Assembly (NCBI GenBank): GCA_945861665.1
Contig: CAMAVS010000004.1
Coordinates: 62,001-126,000, forward strand
Length of the DNA stretch: 64,000 nt
Direction: 5' to 3'
Source: Chitinophaga pinensis
Lineage (GTDB): Bacteria > Bacteroidota > Bacteroidia > UBA4408
Both the position numbers and the translations under genes were made by a program. This document shows, piece by piece, positions 1 to 8,853 of the stretch (its first letter is position 1; the number at the start of each line of letters is the position of its first letter). The notes under the pieces are model-generated. The model did not search any database and was not told where the DNA came from. It saw nothing but the letters and a program-made list of their open reading frames with translations.

Positions 1-708
1 ATGATTATATCCATCACAAACAATAACTGTTAAGTTGCAAATTGCTTTATTGGGCAACCAACCTTCACCGTTCAACATTTTTGCATATTCTCCAATGGTT
101 AGTCCATAAACAACCGGAACCGGATCAACTCCAACAAAAGAAGTAAATGCTTTATCCAAAACCGGACCATCCACAAAATAACCGTTAGGATTTGGTCTAT
201 CGAGTACAATAAGCTGTTTTTTGTTTTCAGCACAAGCCTCCATCATATAATGCAAAGTTGAAACATAGGTATAAAAGCGTACTCCTACGTCTTGAATATC
301 GTATACAACAATGTCAATATCGGCCATATCACTTCTAGAGGGCTTTTTTTTATCGCCATACAATGAAACAATTCGTATTCCAGTTTTTTTATCCTTTGAA
401 TTTGGAATGTCTTCTCCTGCATCGTTGCTTCCCCTAAATCCGTGTTCCGGACAAAACACCTTTTTTATATTTACACCCAGTTTTAATAAGCTATCCACTA
501 AACTAGTTTTGTTAATTACCGATGTTTGATTTACCAGGAGTGCAACTCTTTTGCCTGTTAACAAAGGGACATAGCTTTTTGTATTATTAGCTCCTACCGT
601 AATTTCTTGTTGATTTTTTGTGTCAGGGATTAAGTGGGTATAATTTTGAGCTGTACAAAAATTAGAATACAATAAACTACAAAGTATTAAAAAATGTTTA
701 GTGAACAT
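1..708 (-). CDS. NamZ-like exo-N-acetylmuramidase (DUF1343), C-terminus cut by window edge
   Basis: The first 236 residues are visible; the rest lies outside the window. Residues 1-20 form a Sec signal peptide ending CTAQ, so the protein is exported. The conserved blocks LLVNQTS, CPEHGFRG, YDIQDVGVRFYTY, DRPNPNG and TIGEYAKM are those of the DUF1343 family, whose characterised member NamZ removes terminal MurNAc from peptidoglycan fragments. The family match is seen in the sequence; substrate and recycling role are inferred from the family. The start is the ATG at 708-706, directly before the signal peptide. It is divergent from the LolE-like gene, with 74 bases between the two starts. Confidence 0.88.
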   Translation of the reverse strand, partial: MFTKHFLILCSLLYSNFCTAQNYTHLIPDTKNQQEITVGANNTKSYVPLLTGKRVALLVNQTSVINKTSLVDSLLKLGVNIKKVFCPEHGFRGSNDAGEDIPNSKDKKTGIRIVSLYGDKKKPSRSDMADIDIVVYDIQDVGVRFYTYVSTLHYMMEACAENKKQLIVLDRPNPNGYFVDGPVLDKAFTSFVGVDPVPVVYGLTIGEYAKMLNGEGWLPNKAICNLTVIVCDGYNH

Positions 709-782
709 AATGTCTTTTTTTTGCTAGTATACACAATTATTGCAAAATTTACACCAAATTGCACTACTAAAAATTATATTTT

Positions 783-2000
783 TTGAATACCGAACTATTT
801 ATTGCAAAGCGAATATTATTAGGCGGTGGACAGCGTTTATCCAGTCCCATTGTAAACATTGCTATAATTGCAATTGTATTAAGCATTACTGTGATGATAA
901 TTTCGGTGGCTGTATTAAACGGATATAAGCAGGAAATTACAAGTAAGGTTATAGGTTTTGGCTCTCATATTGTAATTAATCCTTTTGGCGAAGATGATTT
1001 GATGGAGGCTAAACCCATTAGCAGGTTCAAGTTGTTTGTTAACGACATAAAAAAACAAAAAGAAATTAAACACGTTCAGGTATTTGCAAATAAAGCTGGT
1101 ATTATAAAAACAAAAACAGACATTGAAGGTGTTGTTCTAAAAGGTATTGGTGAAGATTTTGATTGGACTTTTTTTAATAAAAACATCGTTGAAGGAAGAT
1201 CTTTTAAGGTGTTGCCAAACAAAAATTGCTATGAAATAATTATTTCGAAAAACATTGCAAATAAACTTAACTTAAAGGTTGGAAGCGATGTGGTGATGTA
1301 TTTTATTCAAAAACCTCCAAGAGTTCGAAAATTTAAAGTGTCGGGGATTTACCAAAGTGGATTAGAAGAGTTTGATGATAAATTTATTTTAGGTGATATT
1401 TCACATATACAAAAATTAAATGATTGGGATAGTTCTAACGTAGCAGGCTTTGAAGTGTTGGTGAATGATTTTAATTTAGTAGATAAAACAGCTGAAACTT
1501 TATATGATATGGTTGATTCGGATATGAATGTTAGGACGATTAAAGAAGTAAATCCACAATTGTTTGACTGGTTGGAGCTTCAGAATATTAGTGTGTTGAT
1601 ACTTTTAGTAATGATGATTGTGGTTGCTGTAATAAATATGACAACGGCATTACTCATTTTAATTCTTGAAAGAACCAATATGATTGGTATTTTAAAAGCA
1701 TTGGGCTCACCCAATTGGAGTGTACGTAAAGTGTTTTTGTACAATGCTGGCTTTATAATTGCAAAAGGTCTTTTTTTTGGAAACATACTAGGTTTAGGAT
1801 TGTGCTTCTTACAAAAACAATTTTCTATACTATCACTCGATAAAACTATTTACTATGTTTCAACGGTGCCAATAGATTTAAGTATAGGTAATATTATTGT
1901 ATTAAACGCAACAACATTAATAATTTGCTTTTTTATACTGATAATACCTTCCTATATTATTACTCGAATTAGTCCTCTAAAGGCTATACGATATAATTAA
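783..2000 (+). CDS. LolE/FtsX-type ABC transporter permease
   Basis: This 405-residue inner-membrane protein has one membrane segment near residues 23-47, a large periplasmic domain of the MacB-PCD type, and three C-terminal membrane segments (about 268-296, 320-345 and 372-395). This is the fold of lipoprotein-releasing permeases, which extract lipoproteins from the inner membrane for transfer outward. The start must be TTG at 783: an in-frame TAA lies at 768-770 and the first in-frame ATG is codon 38, inside the first membrane segment. The N-terminus NTELFIAKR fits the family. A matching ATPase (LolD type) is encoded at 19127-19780 rather than next door; pairing the two is an inference. Confidence 0.87.
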   Translation: MNTELFIAKRILLGGGQRLSSPIVNIAIIAIVLSITVMIISVAVLNGYKQEITSKVIGFGSHIVINPFGEDDLMEAKPISRFKLFVNDIKKQKEIKHVQVFANKAGIIKTKTDIEGVVLKGIGEDFDWTFFNKNIVEGRSFKVLPNKNCYEIIISKNIANKLNLKVGSDVVMYFIQKPPRVRKFKVSGIYQSGLEEFDDKFILGDISHIQKLNDWDSSNVAGFEVLVNDFNLVDKTAETLYDMVDSDMNVRTIKEVNPQLFDWLELQNISVLILLVMMIVVAVINMTTALLILILERTNMIGILKALGSPNWSVRKVFLYNAGFIIAKGLFFGNILGLGLCFLQKQFSILSLDKTIYYVSTVPIDLSIGNIIVLNATTLIICFFILIIPSYIITRISPLKAIRYN

Positions 2001-2300
2001 ACTATTCTCAGCTATCCCTATTTCGTAGGTATATAGAAAGCTGGTAATAGAAGCAACAGTAGCACATAGAGGATTATGTTGTCCTGATTTGAATTAAGTA
2101 ATATGGTTTAATAAACTTACTGAATTAATGATTGACTAAAAAAATTGACCCTCAATTCAATTACGAGCAAAATATAGGTAACAATAGCAGCAAGGTAGTT
2201 ATTATGGCTCAACAACTTTTCATATGTGTATTTAATATCTAATCTTAGAATTTGTTCTTACTCCTTAACAAATATAGTTGAAGTGAATTTTTTAAAAAAA

Positions 2301-3224
2301 TTAAAATATAAAAGGATGTACTAAAAAGCCCTTTTGATTATTGAACTCAATGGCAGGAAATGGAATTTTTATGCAGCCAAAGGCCGCAAGCAGTTTTTTA
2401 AAAAATATGTTTTTGTTTTTGATTCGTGATAAATCTATATCACCCGAAATATAAAATTGTTGATATCGATTGAAAACAGGGTTCACCATCCCGTTATCAT
2501 CTAAAATTGGATTAACCTTTCCTCCTATCATTCCGTTGGCACCGTATCCAATTGCTATATTTAAAAAGCTTAAAAAAACAGGTCTTGATCTTTTTATAAA
2601 ACTACTTGGATTAATCGATAGCCAATATGTTTGAGCATTGTAATCTTTAAATAATTGCTGGGTAAAATTTGAACCTAACACATTGGGACGATAACGGGCA
2701 AATTCAGATGGGCTGTATGAAAATTTTACTTGTATACGTTGTTCTTGCCAGGCTAATTCCTGAAATGATGCAAGTCCACATCCAGCAACATTTGCAACAA
2801 CATCACCAGGAGAAGCACCCCAAGCGGATGAAAAGCCATCCAATACTTCAATGGTGGATAAAAACAAAAAAGAAGAAACGGTTCCATAAACAAGGCTTTT
2901 CTTTACACCTGTCCATTTATACAAGGAAATTCCAGTTCTTGTTAACTGATAAGCACTAAATGCGTGTCCCGCTTTATCCATTTGTAACCATTCGTCATTA
3001 TCATTAAAAGAATGAAAAGATGTACGAGGATAATCCTTATACCAAAGTGAATTTAGCGCGAATAATCCACCAACGTAAACAGCTCCTTGGCCCAATAATA
3101 AACCATAAAACCTATGTTTATTATATGTTTGTAATGATTTTAAAAAACTGCAGGAATCTTTATTTGCTTTTACGAATGTCGGCAACATCAAAAAGCATAG
3201 TAGAAAAATTTTGTTTTTAAACAC
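2301..3224 (-). CDS. DUF2279 envelope protein
   Basis: This is a 307-residue exported protein of the DUF2279 family, common in Bacteroidota and of unknown function. Residues 1-20 are a signal peptide ending in a small residue and Lys. The recognised core runs from about residue 80 to 200 and includes DKAGHAFSAYQ, IEVLDGFSSAWG, SPGDVVAN, EQRIQVKFS and RPNVLG; several hydrophobic stretches suggest membrane association. The C-terminal third is less conserved and ends in aromatic-rich segments that could form strands. It lies 39 bases downstream of the TonB receptor gene on the same strand, so co-transcription is possible. No catalytic function is claimed. Confidence 0.8.
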   Translation of the reverse strand: MFKNKIFLLCFLMLPTFVKANKDSCSFLKSLQTYNKHRFYGLLLGQGAVYVGGLFALNSLWYKDYPRTSFHSFNDNDEWLQMDKAGHAFSAYQLTRTGISLYKWTGVKKSLVYGTVSSFLFLSTIEVLDGFSSAWGASPGDVVANVAGCGLASFQELAWQEQRIQVKFSYSPSEFARYRPNVLGSNFTQQLFKDYNAQTYWLSINPSSFIKRSRPVFLSFLNIAIGYGANGMIGGKVNPILDDNGMVNPVFNRYQQFYISGDIDLSRIKNKNIFFKKLLAAFGCIKIPFPAIEFNNQKGFLVHPFIF

Positions 3225-3263
3225 GTTAAAACCGATTGTTATTGAGCTACTAAGGTATGAATT

Positions 3264-5648
3264 TTAAAATTCAATAATGATGCCTATGGATGGGACAGTT
3301 GTTCCTGTTGGGTTGGGGATTTCTTTTACAAGATATGAAGTGGGGTTATTGGGGTCAATCATTTTATTTCCATTGCCATCTCGTTCAACAAGTATAATTG
3401 GTTTTTGTTGTGCTTTAAATCCATACGCATTTTGAATATCGAAGTAAAAATTAAGATTCGTTTTTTTTAAGAATATTTTTTTATCTACTCGAATATCAAG
3501 ATTATGAAACGATTTTAACCTTTGCGTGTTGAGCAATGTATAATCAGGTATAGCTGCACCTGTAATATCCCAAACTGCAATTTGTGAAGACAATGCAATA
3601 TTATTGGGCGTGTAAGGTGTTCCTCCTAAAAAGCGCCACTTGGCACCCAATTCCCAATTCTTTTTGAATTTTTTTCCGCCTGTTAAAGTAATAATGTGTT
3701 TGTTATCCCAAGCAGAGGGTTTATACGATACGGTTTTGTCAGTAAATTCACTTCTAACAAGTGTATAAGCTATTATTCCATAAAACCCTTTGTATAGTTT
3801 TTGCTGCAGCAAGAACTCTGCACCATAACTTCTTCCCTTTGAAGTGGAGTTGGCTGGTGCATTTCCAATAACACCAAAATCGCTTCCTAAATTAGCCAAT
3901 GAAATAGAGTCATTTAATAAAAAAGGATACTTGGAATAGTTTTTATAAAAACCCTCCACCGTTATTTTTGAGTTGTTTCTACCATTGTATTCAAATCCCG
4001 AAACAAGGTGGTCGACAGAAATATACTCAATATTGTTATACCTGTTTACCAAATCACCATTGCTGTTTCTGAAACCCATTACCGTATATGCCGGCAATTG
4101 ATAATACCTTCCGGTGCTTGCATTAAAGCTAAAGTTGGGAGCAAATGAATAGCTCAGTGAAAAACGAGGCGAAATTTGTTTTGCTATGTCATCCATAGCA
4201 TTTGAATAATTGTTCGCATCACTTCGCAAACCCAATGATAGAAGAAGTCGTTCATTTGCAAAGCCTTTGCTTATTTGTGTAAATAAGCCATACTTATTGA
4301 AATTAAGTTTGGAATTGTAGTCGACAGTTAGATTCCCTGAAGGCAAAGCAATCTTGTTAAACGTAATGTTGGTGTAAATAACATATTCATAATTCACACC
4401 GTAATTGATTTTAAAGCCCTTGTTTCTAATGGTATTTTCGAAACGAACTTTGTTTTCAATTTCCTGCGAACTGTACTTTAAAATAAGGTTTGCTAAATTG
4501 GTATCATCGTTATTAAAGTACTTTGTGGCTGTATTATTTAAGTGATTTCTGCTAACAACAAAAGTGCTGAACCCTTTCTCTCTATAATGTTTGTAATTTA
4601 TTCCCGATGTATAACTCCACTGCTCATTTACAGGCAGGTTCTCCAATAGATATTTCTGTTGTTCTGTTTCATTGGCTTTTAGGTTTAACTTAAAGTTATC
4701 AATGGCTCCTAAGCCGATTAAGGTGATTTCATCCTTGGCTCCCATCCGAATTTTATATTTTAACTGAGCATCATTGTATATTGGTAAAAAAGGGAGTTTT
4801 AATACTGTAAACAATAATTGTAAATAGGATCTGCGAACAGAAAAAATAAAGGAGGCATTCTTTCCAGCAGGTCCATCAAATGTTAAACCATAATCGCTTG
4901 AACCTACTGTGAGATTAGTAATTACTCTGTCGGGGTTTCCATCCCTTTGTTTAAATTCAAATAAGGAACTTAATGTATTTCCCCTATTGGCTGGAAACGC
5001 GCCTGAATAAAAATCTACTTCGCGAATAAAATTTACGTTTATCATTCCCACAGGTCCTCCCGAAGAGCCTTGGGTAGAAAAGTGATTAATATTTGGCACT
5101 TCAATACCGTCTAAATAAAAACGATTTTCATTTGGCGCACCACCTCGAATAATAATATCGTTGCGGAAAGCCGCACTGGAAGATACACCCGGCAATGATT
5201 GTATTACCTTTGAAATATCACGATTTCCACCCGGATTCCTTTCAATTTCAGAGGTGCCAATTGTTCTTAAAGATACAGGACTTTCCTCAGTCTTGTTATA
5301 TGGCGAAGCTTTTATTTCTATTTCTTTTAAATTTTTTACATCAGCTTCCAAAGCAACGTTTACTATAAAAGGTTTTACATTTGTAATTTGAAGTTCATAC
5401 AATACTTTTTTCTTGTATCCAACAAACATTACTTCAAGATTGTATAGGCCCGGCACTAAATTGGTTAGTATAAAGTTCCCATCAATGTCCGACTTAGTTG
5501 CAGTTGTAGTAGCTTGTATAGCAATTGTTGCAAAAGGAACGGGCTCATTGTTAATGGCGTCATATACCTTACCTTTTATGATAGCATTCTGCGCTATTCC
5601 CAAAGAAACTAACATTGAAAATAAAACAGAAAGTACAATTTTTTTCAT
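3264..5648 (-). CDS. TonB-dependent outer-membrane receptor with carboxypeptidase-like N-terminal domain
   Basis: This 794-residue protein begins with a signal peptide (1-20, ending IAQ). Next comes a carboxypeptidase regulatory-like beta domain (about 22-105, with KGKVYDAINNEPVPFATI), then a plug domain (about 115-235, with QSLPGVSS, IIIRGGAPNENRFYLDG and FYSGAFPA), then a C-terminal barrel ending in the outer-membrane signature IIIEF. Such receptors import large or scarce ligands using TonB energy. No SusD-like lipoprotein gene is adjacent, so this is not a standard polysaccharide-utilisation pair and the ligand cannot be read from context. DUF2279 follows on the same strand. Confidence 0.9.
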   Translation of the reverse strand: MKKIVLSVLFSMLVSLGIAQNAIIKGKVYDAINNEPVPFATIAIQATTTATKSDIDGNFILTNLVPGLYNLEVMFVGYKKKVLYELQITNVKPFIVNVALEADVKNLKEIEIKASPYNKTEESPVSLRTIGTSEIERNPGGNRDISKVIQSLPGVSSSAAFRNDIIIRGGAPNENRFYLDGIEVPNINHFSTQGSSGGPVGMINVNFIREVDFYSGAFPANRGNTLSSLFEFKQRDGNPDRVITNLTVGSSDYGLTFDGPAGKNASFIFSVRRSYLQLLFTVLKLPFLPIYNDAQLKYKIRMGAKDEITLIGLGAIDNFKLNLKANETEQQKYLLENLPVNEQWSYTSGINYKHYREKGFSTFVVSRNHLNNTATKYFNNDDTNLANLILKYSSQEIENKVRFENTIRNKGFKINYGVNYEYVIYTNITFNKIALPSGNLTVDYNSKLNFNKYGLFTQISKGFANERLLLSLGLRSDANNYSNAMDDIAKQISPRFSLSYSFAPNFSFNASTGRYYQLPAYTVMGFRNSNGDLVNRYNNIEYISVDHLVSGFEYNGRNNSKITVEGFYKNYSKYPFLLNDSISLANLGSDFGVIGNAPANSTSKGRSYGAEFLLQQKLYKGFYGIIAYTLVRSEFTDKTVSYKPSAWDNKHIITLTGGKKFKKNWELGAKWRFLGGTPYTPNNIALSSQIAVWDITGAAIPDYTLLNTQRLKSFHNLDIRVDKKIFLKKTNLNFYFDIQNAYGFKAQQKPIILVERDGNGNKMIDPNNPTSYLVKEIPNPTGTTVPSIGIIIEF

Positions 5649-5711
5649 AATAATTTAGATAGACAATTGATTAACAATTTTATCTGAAAATAGTTTAGAC
5701 CATTTTAAGAA

Positions 5712-7118
5712 TTACCCAAATAAGGTTTTCTGTGCTGCTTCCAATATTGCAAAAGCCTTTTCTTGCGTTGATGACTCAGCATAGGTTCTTAAAACCGGTT
5801 CCGTGCCAGATGCACGAATCATTAACCACTCATCGTCATTGAAGAAGTATTTCCAACCATCAAGATCTTCCATACGTTGAACTTTATAAGTTCCAAAGCT
5901 GTTGTAATATTTGTTTTTACAATTTTCAACTATTTTGTTTTTCACTGTTTCGTCCAATTGCAGATCAATTCTTTCAAAGGCAAACTCTCCAGTTATTTCA
6001 TAAACTTCCTTTATCAATTCTTTCAAGGACTTGCCCGATTTTGCCATATACTCCCATATAGTGAGTCCCATCCAAATGCCGTCACGTTCAGGAATGTGAC
6101 CTTTAATGGCTATACCCCCACTTTCTTCACCACCAAGCAAAACATCTTCTTTAATCATTATTCCACAAATATATTTAAAGCCAATTTTAACCGTTTCGAG
6201 CTCTAGTCCATAATGCTCACACATTTTTTTAATTTTTACGGTAGTTGAAAATGCTGTACATATCTTGCCTTTCATACCTTTGTATTTTACCAAGTAATGT
6301 ATCAGCAATAAAATGATATGGTGCGAATCAATAAAATCCCCTTCATTGTCAAATAAGCCTATTCTGTCTGCATCACCATCTGTAGCCAGTCCACAATCAA
6401 TATTTTCGGCTGTTTTAATCATTTCCGAAAATGGAATAAGGTTTTTATAAATTGGTTCAGGAGATTGTCCATCAAAACTTGGATTGTAATCGCAATGCAT
6501 AAAAGTGGCATCTGGTAACAAACGTCTTATCACATTCTGACCTGAACCATACATTGCATCATAACCAAGCTCTAAACCTGAGTTACGAATTAATTCCAAA
6601 TCAAAGTTTTCCCCAACATGATTGCAGTAAATTGTTTCTAAATCAATATACTCTAACAATCCACTTTTTTCTTTGCTTTTTAAATCAACTGTCTTAAAAT
6701 TTTGGGAAGGAATTTCCGGAATCAGATTTTCAATTTCTTCTATTTTGTCAGGTAATAAAGGTCCTCCATAGCTCCCTTTTAATTTAAAGCCATTATAGCT
6801 TGGGGGATTATGACTTGCAGTAATGATGATTCCTAAATTCGCATTTTTTTGCAATGCACCCAATGAAATCATCGGAGTGGATACAAAATCTTTTGCCAAA
6901 TACACTTTTATATTGCTTTCGGTAAGTACCTTTGCTACTGTTTCGGCAAATAGTTCACCGGCAAAGCGACAGTCGTGTCCCAATACCACCGAAGGAGATG
7001 CTGTTTGTTTTAATAACCATTTAGCACTTGCTTCTGCTACTCGAGCAACATTTTCTACAGTAAAATCTTGAGCAATTATTGCACGCCAACCATCTGTTCC
7101 AAATTTAATTTTGTCCAT
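5712..7118 (-). CDS. Phosphoglucomutase/phosphomannomutase family protein
   Basis: This cytoplasmic enzyme of 468 residues belongs to the alpha-D-phosphohexomutase superfamily, which interconverts hexose 1- and 6-phosphates. All four family signatures are present: the phosphoserine loop TASHNPP (Ser102), the metal-binding loop DGDADRIG, the sugar-binding loop GGEESGG, and the C-terminal phosphate-binding RASGTEP. The N-terminus GTDGWRAII is also diagnostic. The length is normal for the bacterial PGM/PMM branch; glucose versus mannose specificity cannot be decided by eye. Its product could feed the nucleotide-sugar genes at 49-61 kb, but this is only a metabolic inference. Confidence 0.92.
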   Translation of the reverse strand: MDKIKFGTDGWRAIIAQDFTVENVARVAEASAKWLLKQTASPSVVLGHDCRFAGELFAETVAKVLTESNIKVYLAKDFVSTPMISLGALQKNANLGIIITASHNPPSYNGFKLKGSYGGPLLPDKIEEIENLIPEIPSQNFKTVDLKSKEKSGLLEYIDLETIYCNHVGENFDLELIRNSGLELGYDAMYGSGQNVIRRLLPDATFMHCDYNPSFDGQSPEPIYKNLIPFSEMIKTAENIDCGLATDGDADRIGLFDNEGDFIDSHHIILLLIHYLVKYKGMKGKICTAFSTTVKIKKMCEHYGLELETVKIGFKYICGIMIKEDVLLGGEESGGIAIKGHIPERDGIWMGLTIWEYMAKSGKSLKELIKEVYEITGEFAFERIDLQLDETVKNKIVENCKNKYYNSFGTYKVQRMEDLDGWKYFFNDDEWLMIRASGTEPVLRTYAESSTQEKAFAILEAAQKTLFG

Positions 7119-7246
7119 TGTTATTTGTTTTAAAATACAAATGTATCATTTTTTCAAAAACGGTAATAAAAACAAGTCGTTTAGAAGATATTGAAACTTT
7201 GGCACATAAATTGGCTTATACCTTACAAAATAATTAATTAAAATTT

Positions 7247-7252
7247 AGGAGG
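7247..7252 (+). promoter_or_regulatory. Strong Shine-Dalgarno for the DUF4476 gene
   Basis: A complete AGGAGG lies nine bases before the ATG at 7262. Most genes in this window show no such site, as expected in Bacteroidota, so this one stands out and fixes the start codon. Confidence 0.7.
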
Positions 7253-7261
7253 AACCATTTT

Positions 7262-8020
7262 ATGAAAAAATTAACTACCACAATCGTTTTAGGTTTATTC
7301 CTCGCAATAAACGCTAAAGCAAATCACTACAATGTTCAATTGAATTTGAAATTGTATGACAATGCACCCTTTACTTTAAGCATTGATAATGTTAAATATA
7401 CAAATCCAAGCTGTGCATTCAGCACATCGAATATCACACCTGGAAATCATTATATAACAGTAACAAAACATATAATAAATCCTTATGGATATTATGGCAA
7501 TAGTTCAATAACTGTTTTTAAAGGGTATGTTAACCTTCCGATAAATCAGCAACTATATGCACAAATAGACCATTGTAACACTTTTACTGTTTACAATCAA
7601 GTGTCGATGAATAACAACTATTGTGATAATAATTTATACAAAGGTTACGAAAGAAAGCACAATAAATATGACAATGGTGATTATGGCAGAGGCAAAGAAA
7701 ATAATGATTGTATAAATCCTAAATATGAACGTAGAGGAATGAGTATGGCATCTTTTAACAAGTTGAGAATGATGATTGGTAACACAGCTTTTTTAAGTAC
7801 AAAATTAAATTTGGCAAAACAAGCAATTACAGCAAATGGCATATTATCTGCTCAAGTAGAAGAACTAATGAAGCAATTAGATTTTGAAACCGATAGGTTA
7901 AACCTTGCAAAGTTTGCTTACTTGCACACTGTAGATAAGAACAATTACTTTATTGTAAACAATGCTTTTGATTTCGATAGCAGTATTGTACAATTGGAAA
8001 GATACATTGCAATGATATAA
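7262..8020 (+). CDS. Secreted DUF4476 protein
   Basis: This exported protein has 252 residues. Residues 1-20 are a signal peptide (MKKLTTTIV to NAKA). The N-terminal half is a beta-rich, Asn/Tyr-rich region, followed by a polar low-complexity linker (about residues 118-158) rich in Asn, Lys, Tyr and Asp. The C-terminal 90 residues are a helical DUF4476 domain with MSMASFNKL and FETDRLNLAKFAYLHTVD. The family is widespread in Bacteroidota and has no established function. The gene stands alone between divergent or convergent neighbours and ends at a strong terminator. Confidence 0.85.
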   Translation: MKKLTTTIVLGLFLAINAKANHYNVQLNLKLYDNAPFTLSIDNVKYTNPSCAFSTSNITPGNHYITVTKHIINPYGYYGNSSITVFKGYVNLPINQQLYAQIDHCNTFTVYNQVSMNNNYCDNNLYKGYERKHNKYDNGDYGRGKENNDCINPKYERRGMSMASFNKLRMMIGNTAFLSTKLNLAKQAITANGILSAQVEELMKQLDFETDRLNLAKFAYLHTVDKNNYFIVNNAFDFDSSIVQLERYIAMI

Positions 8021-8044
8021 ATTTTGTGGAGTTTGGGTTTGGTT

Positions 8045-8075
8045 CGCAGCGAGGGAAACCTCGCTGCGTTTTTTT
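8045..8075 (+). terminator. Rho-independent terminator after the DUF4476 gene
   Basis: A perfect 10-bp stem (8045-8054 with 8059-8068), closed by a GAAA tetraloop, is followed by seven T residues. It sits 25 bases after the DUF4476 stop and before the convergent response-regulator gene. Confidence 0.93.
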
Positions 8076-8082
8076 AATTTAA

Positions 8083-8853
8083 TTACTGTTTCAATTTGTC
8101 CAATACTTCGCTTCTTCTTCTTCTGGAAACAGCGTGTTTTCGTCCATTTTTCATAACAATAATAATGGGAGAACCTTTTTCATAATGATCACAAAAAGTA
8201 AGGTTAATGATTGAGCTTTTATTGATGCGAATAAAATTCAGGTTTTCTCCCAATAGCTCCTCCCATTCTCCAAGTGTTTTAGGTACATTTATAGTATCCT
8301 CATTTTCAGAATATACGTTGGAATAATTGGAATCGGCCTCCACTTCAATTATGTTTTTTACAGGTAGTAAAACAACATTTCCTCTATTATGAATTGCAAT
8401 TTTTTGATCTTCCAAGTTTGTTTTTAAAGTTTGGATTTGTTGCGAATATTGCTCGCTGCTTCTGGCAGCAGAACCATTTACCTTTTTAAACTTTTCTATC
8501 GCCTTTTTTAAATCAGATTCTTCAACCGGTTTTAACAAATAGTCGAGCGCACTTGCTTTAATAGCATTGAGGGCGTACTGGTCGTAGCTAGTAACAAAAA
8601 TTATCTCAAAAGTGTGCTTTGTGAATTTTTCTAAAAGCTCAAATCCACCACCACCTGGCATCTTAATATCCAAAAATAAAAGTTCGGGATTGTGTTTTTG
8701 AATTAGTGTATAGGCTTGTTTAATATTGTCGGATTCGGCTACAACATTAATTTCCGGACAAAATAATTTCAATAGTGCACCAAGTACAATTCGATTATCC
8801 GATTCATCATCTACAATAATTGCATTATAGATTTTTTCTGCATTAGTTGTCAT
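8083..8853 (-). CDS. LytTR-type response regulator
   Basis: This 256-residue two-component regulator has an N-terminal receiver domain (about 9-125): acidic pocket VDDESDN, phospho-acceptor Asp in LLFLDIKMPG, conserved Thr/Ser in IIFVTSYDQYA and Lys in LLKPVEE. A short coiled linker leads to a C-terminal LytTR DNA-binding domain (about 155-253, with IIEVEADSNYSNVY and SRRRRSEVLDKL). It overlaps the end of the sensor kinase gene by 11 bases and lies downstream of it, so the two are almost certainly co-transcribed and partners. Target promoters are unknown. Confidence 0.93.
   Translation of the reverse strand: MTTNAEKIYNAIIVDDESDNRIVLGALLKLFCPEINVVAESDNIKQAYTLIQKHNPELLFLDIKMPGGGGFELLEKFTKHTFEIIFVTSYDQYALNAIKASALDYLLKPVEESDLKKAIEKFKKVNGSAARSSEQYSQQIQTLKTNLEDQKIAIHNRGNVVLLPVKNIIEVEADSNYSNVYSENEDTINVPKTLGEWEELLGENLNFIRINKSSIINLTFCDHYEKGSPIIIVMKNGRKHAVSRRRRSEVLDKLKQ

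Noticed and set aside
2001-2300. Possible lost gene between the LolE-like and DUF2279 genes
   Set aside because: No frame, motif, hairpin or RNA signature could be followed in either strand.
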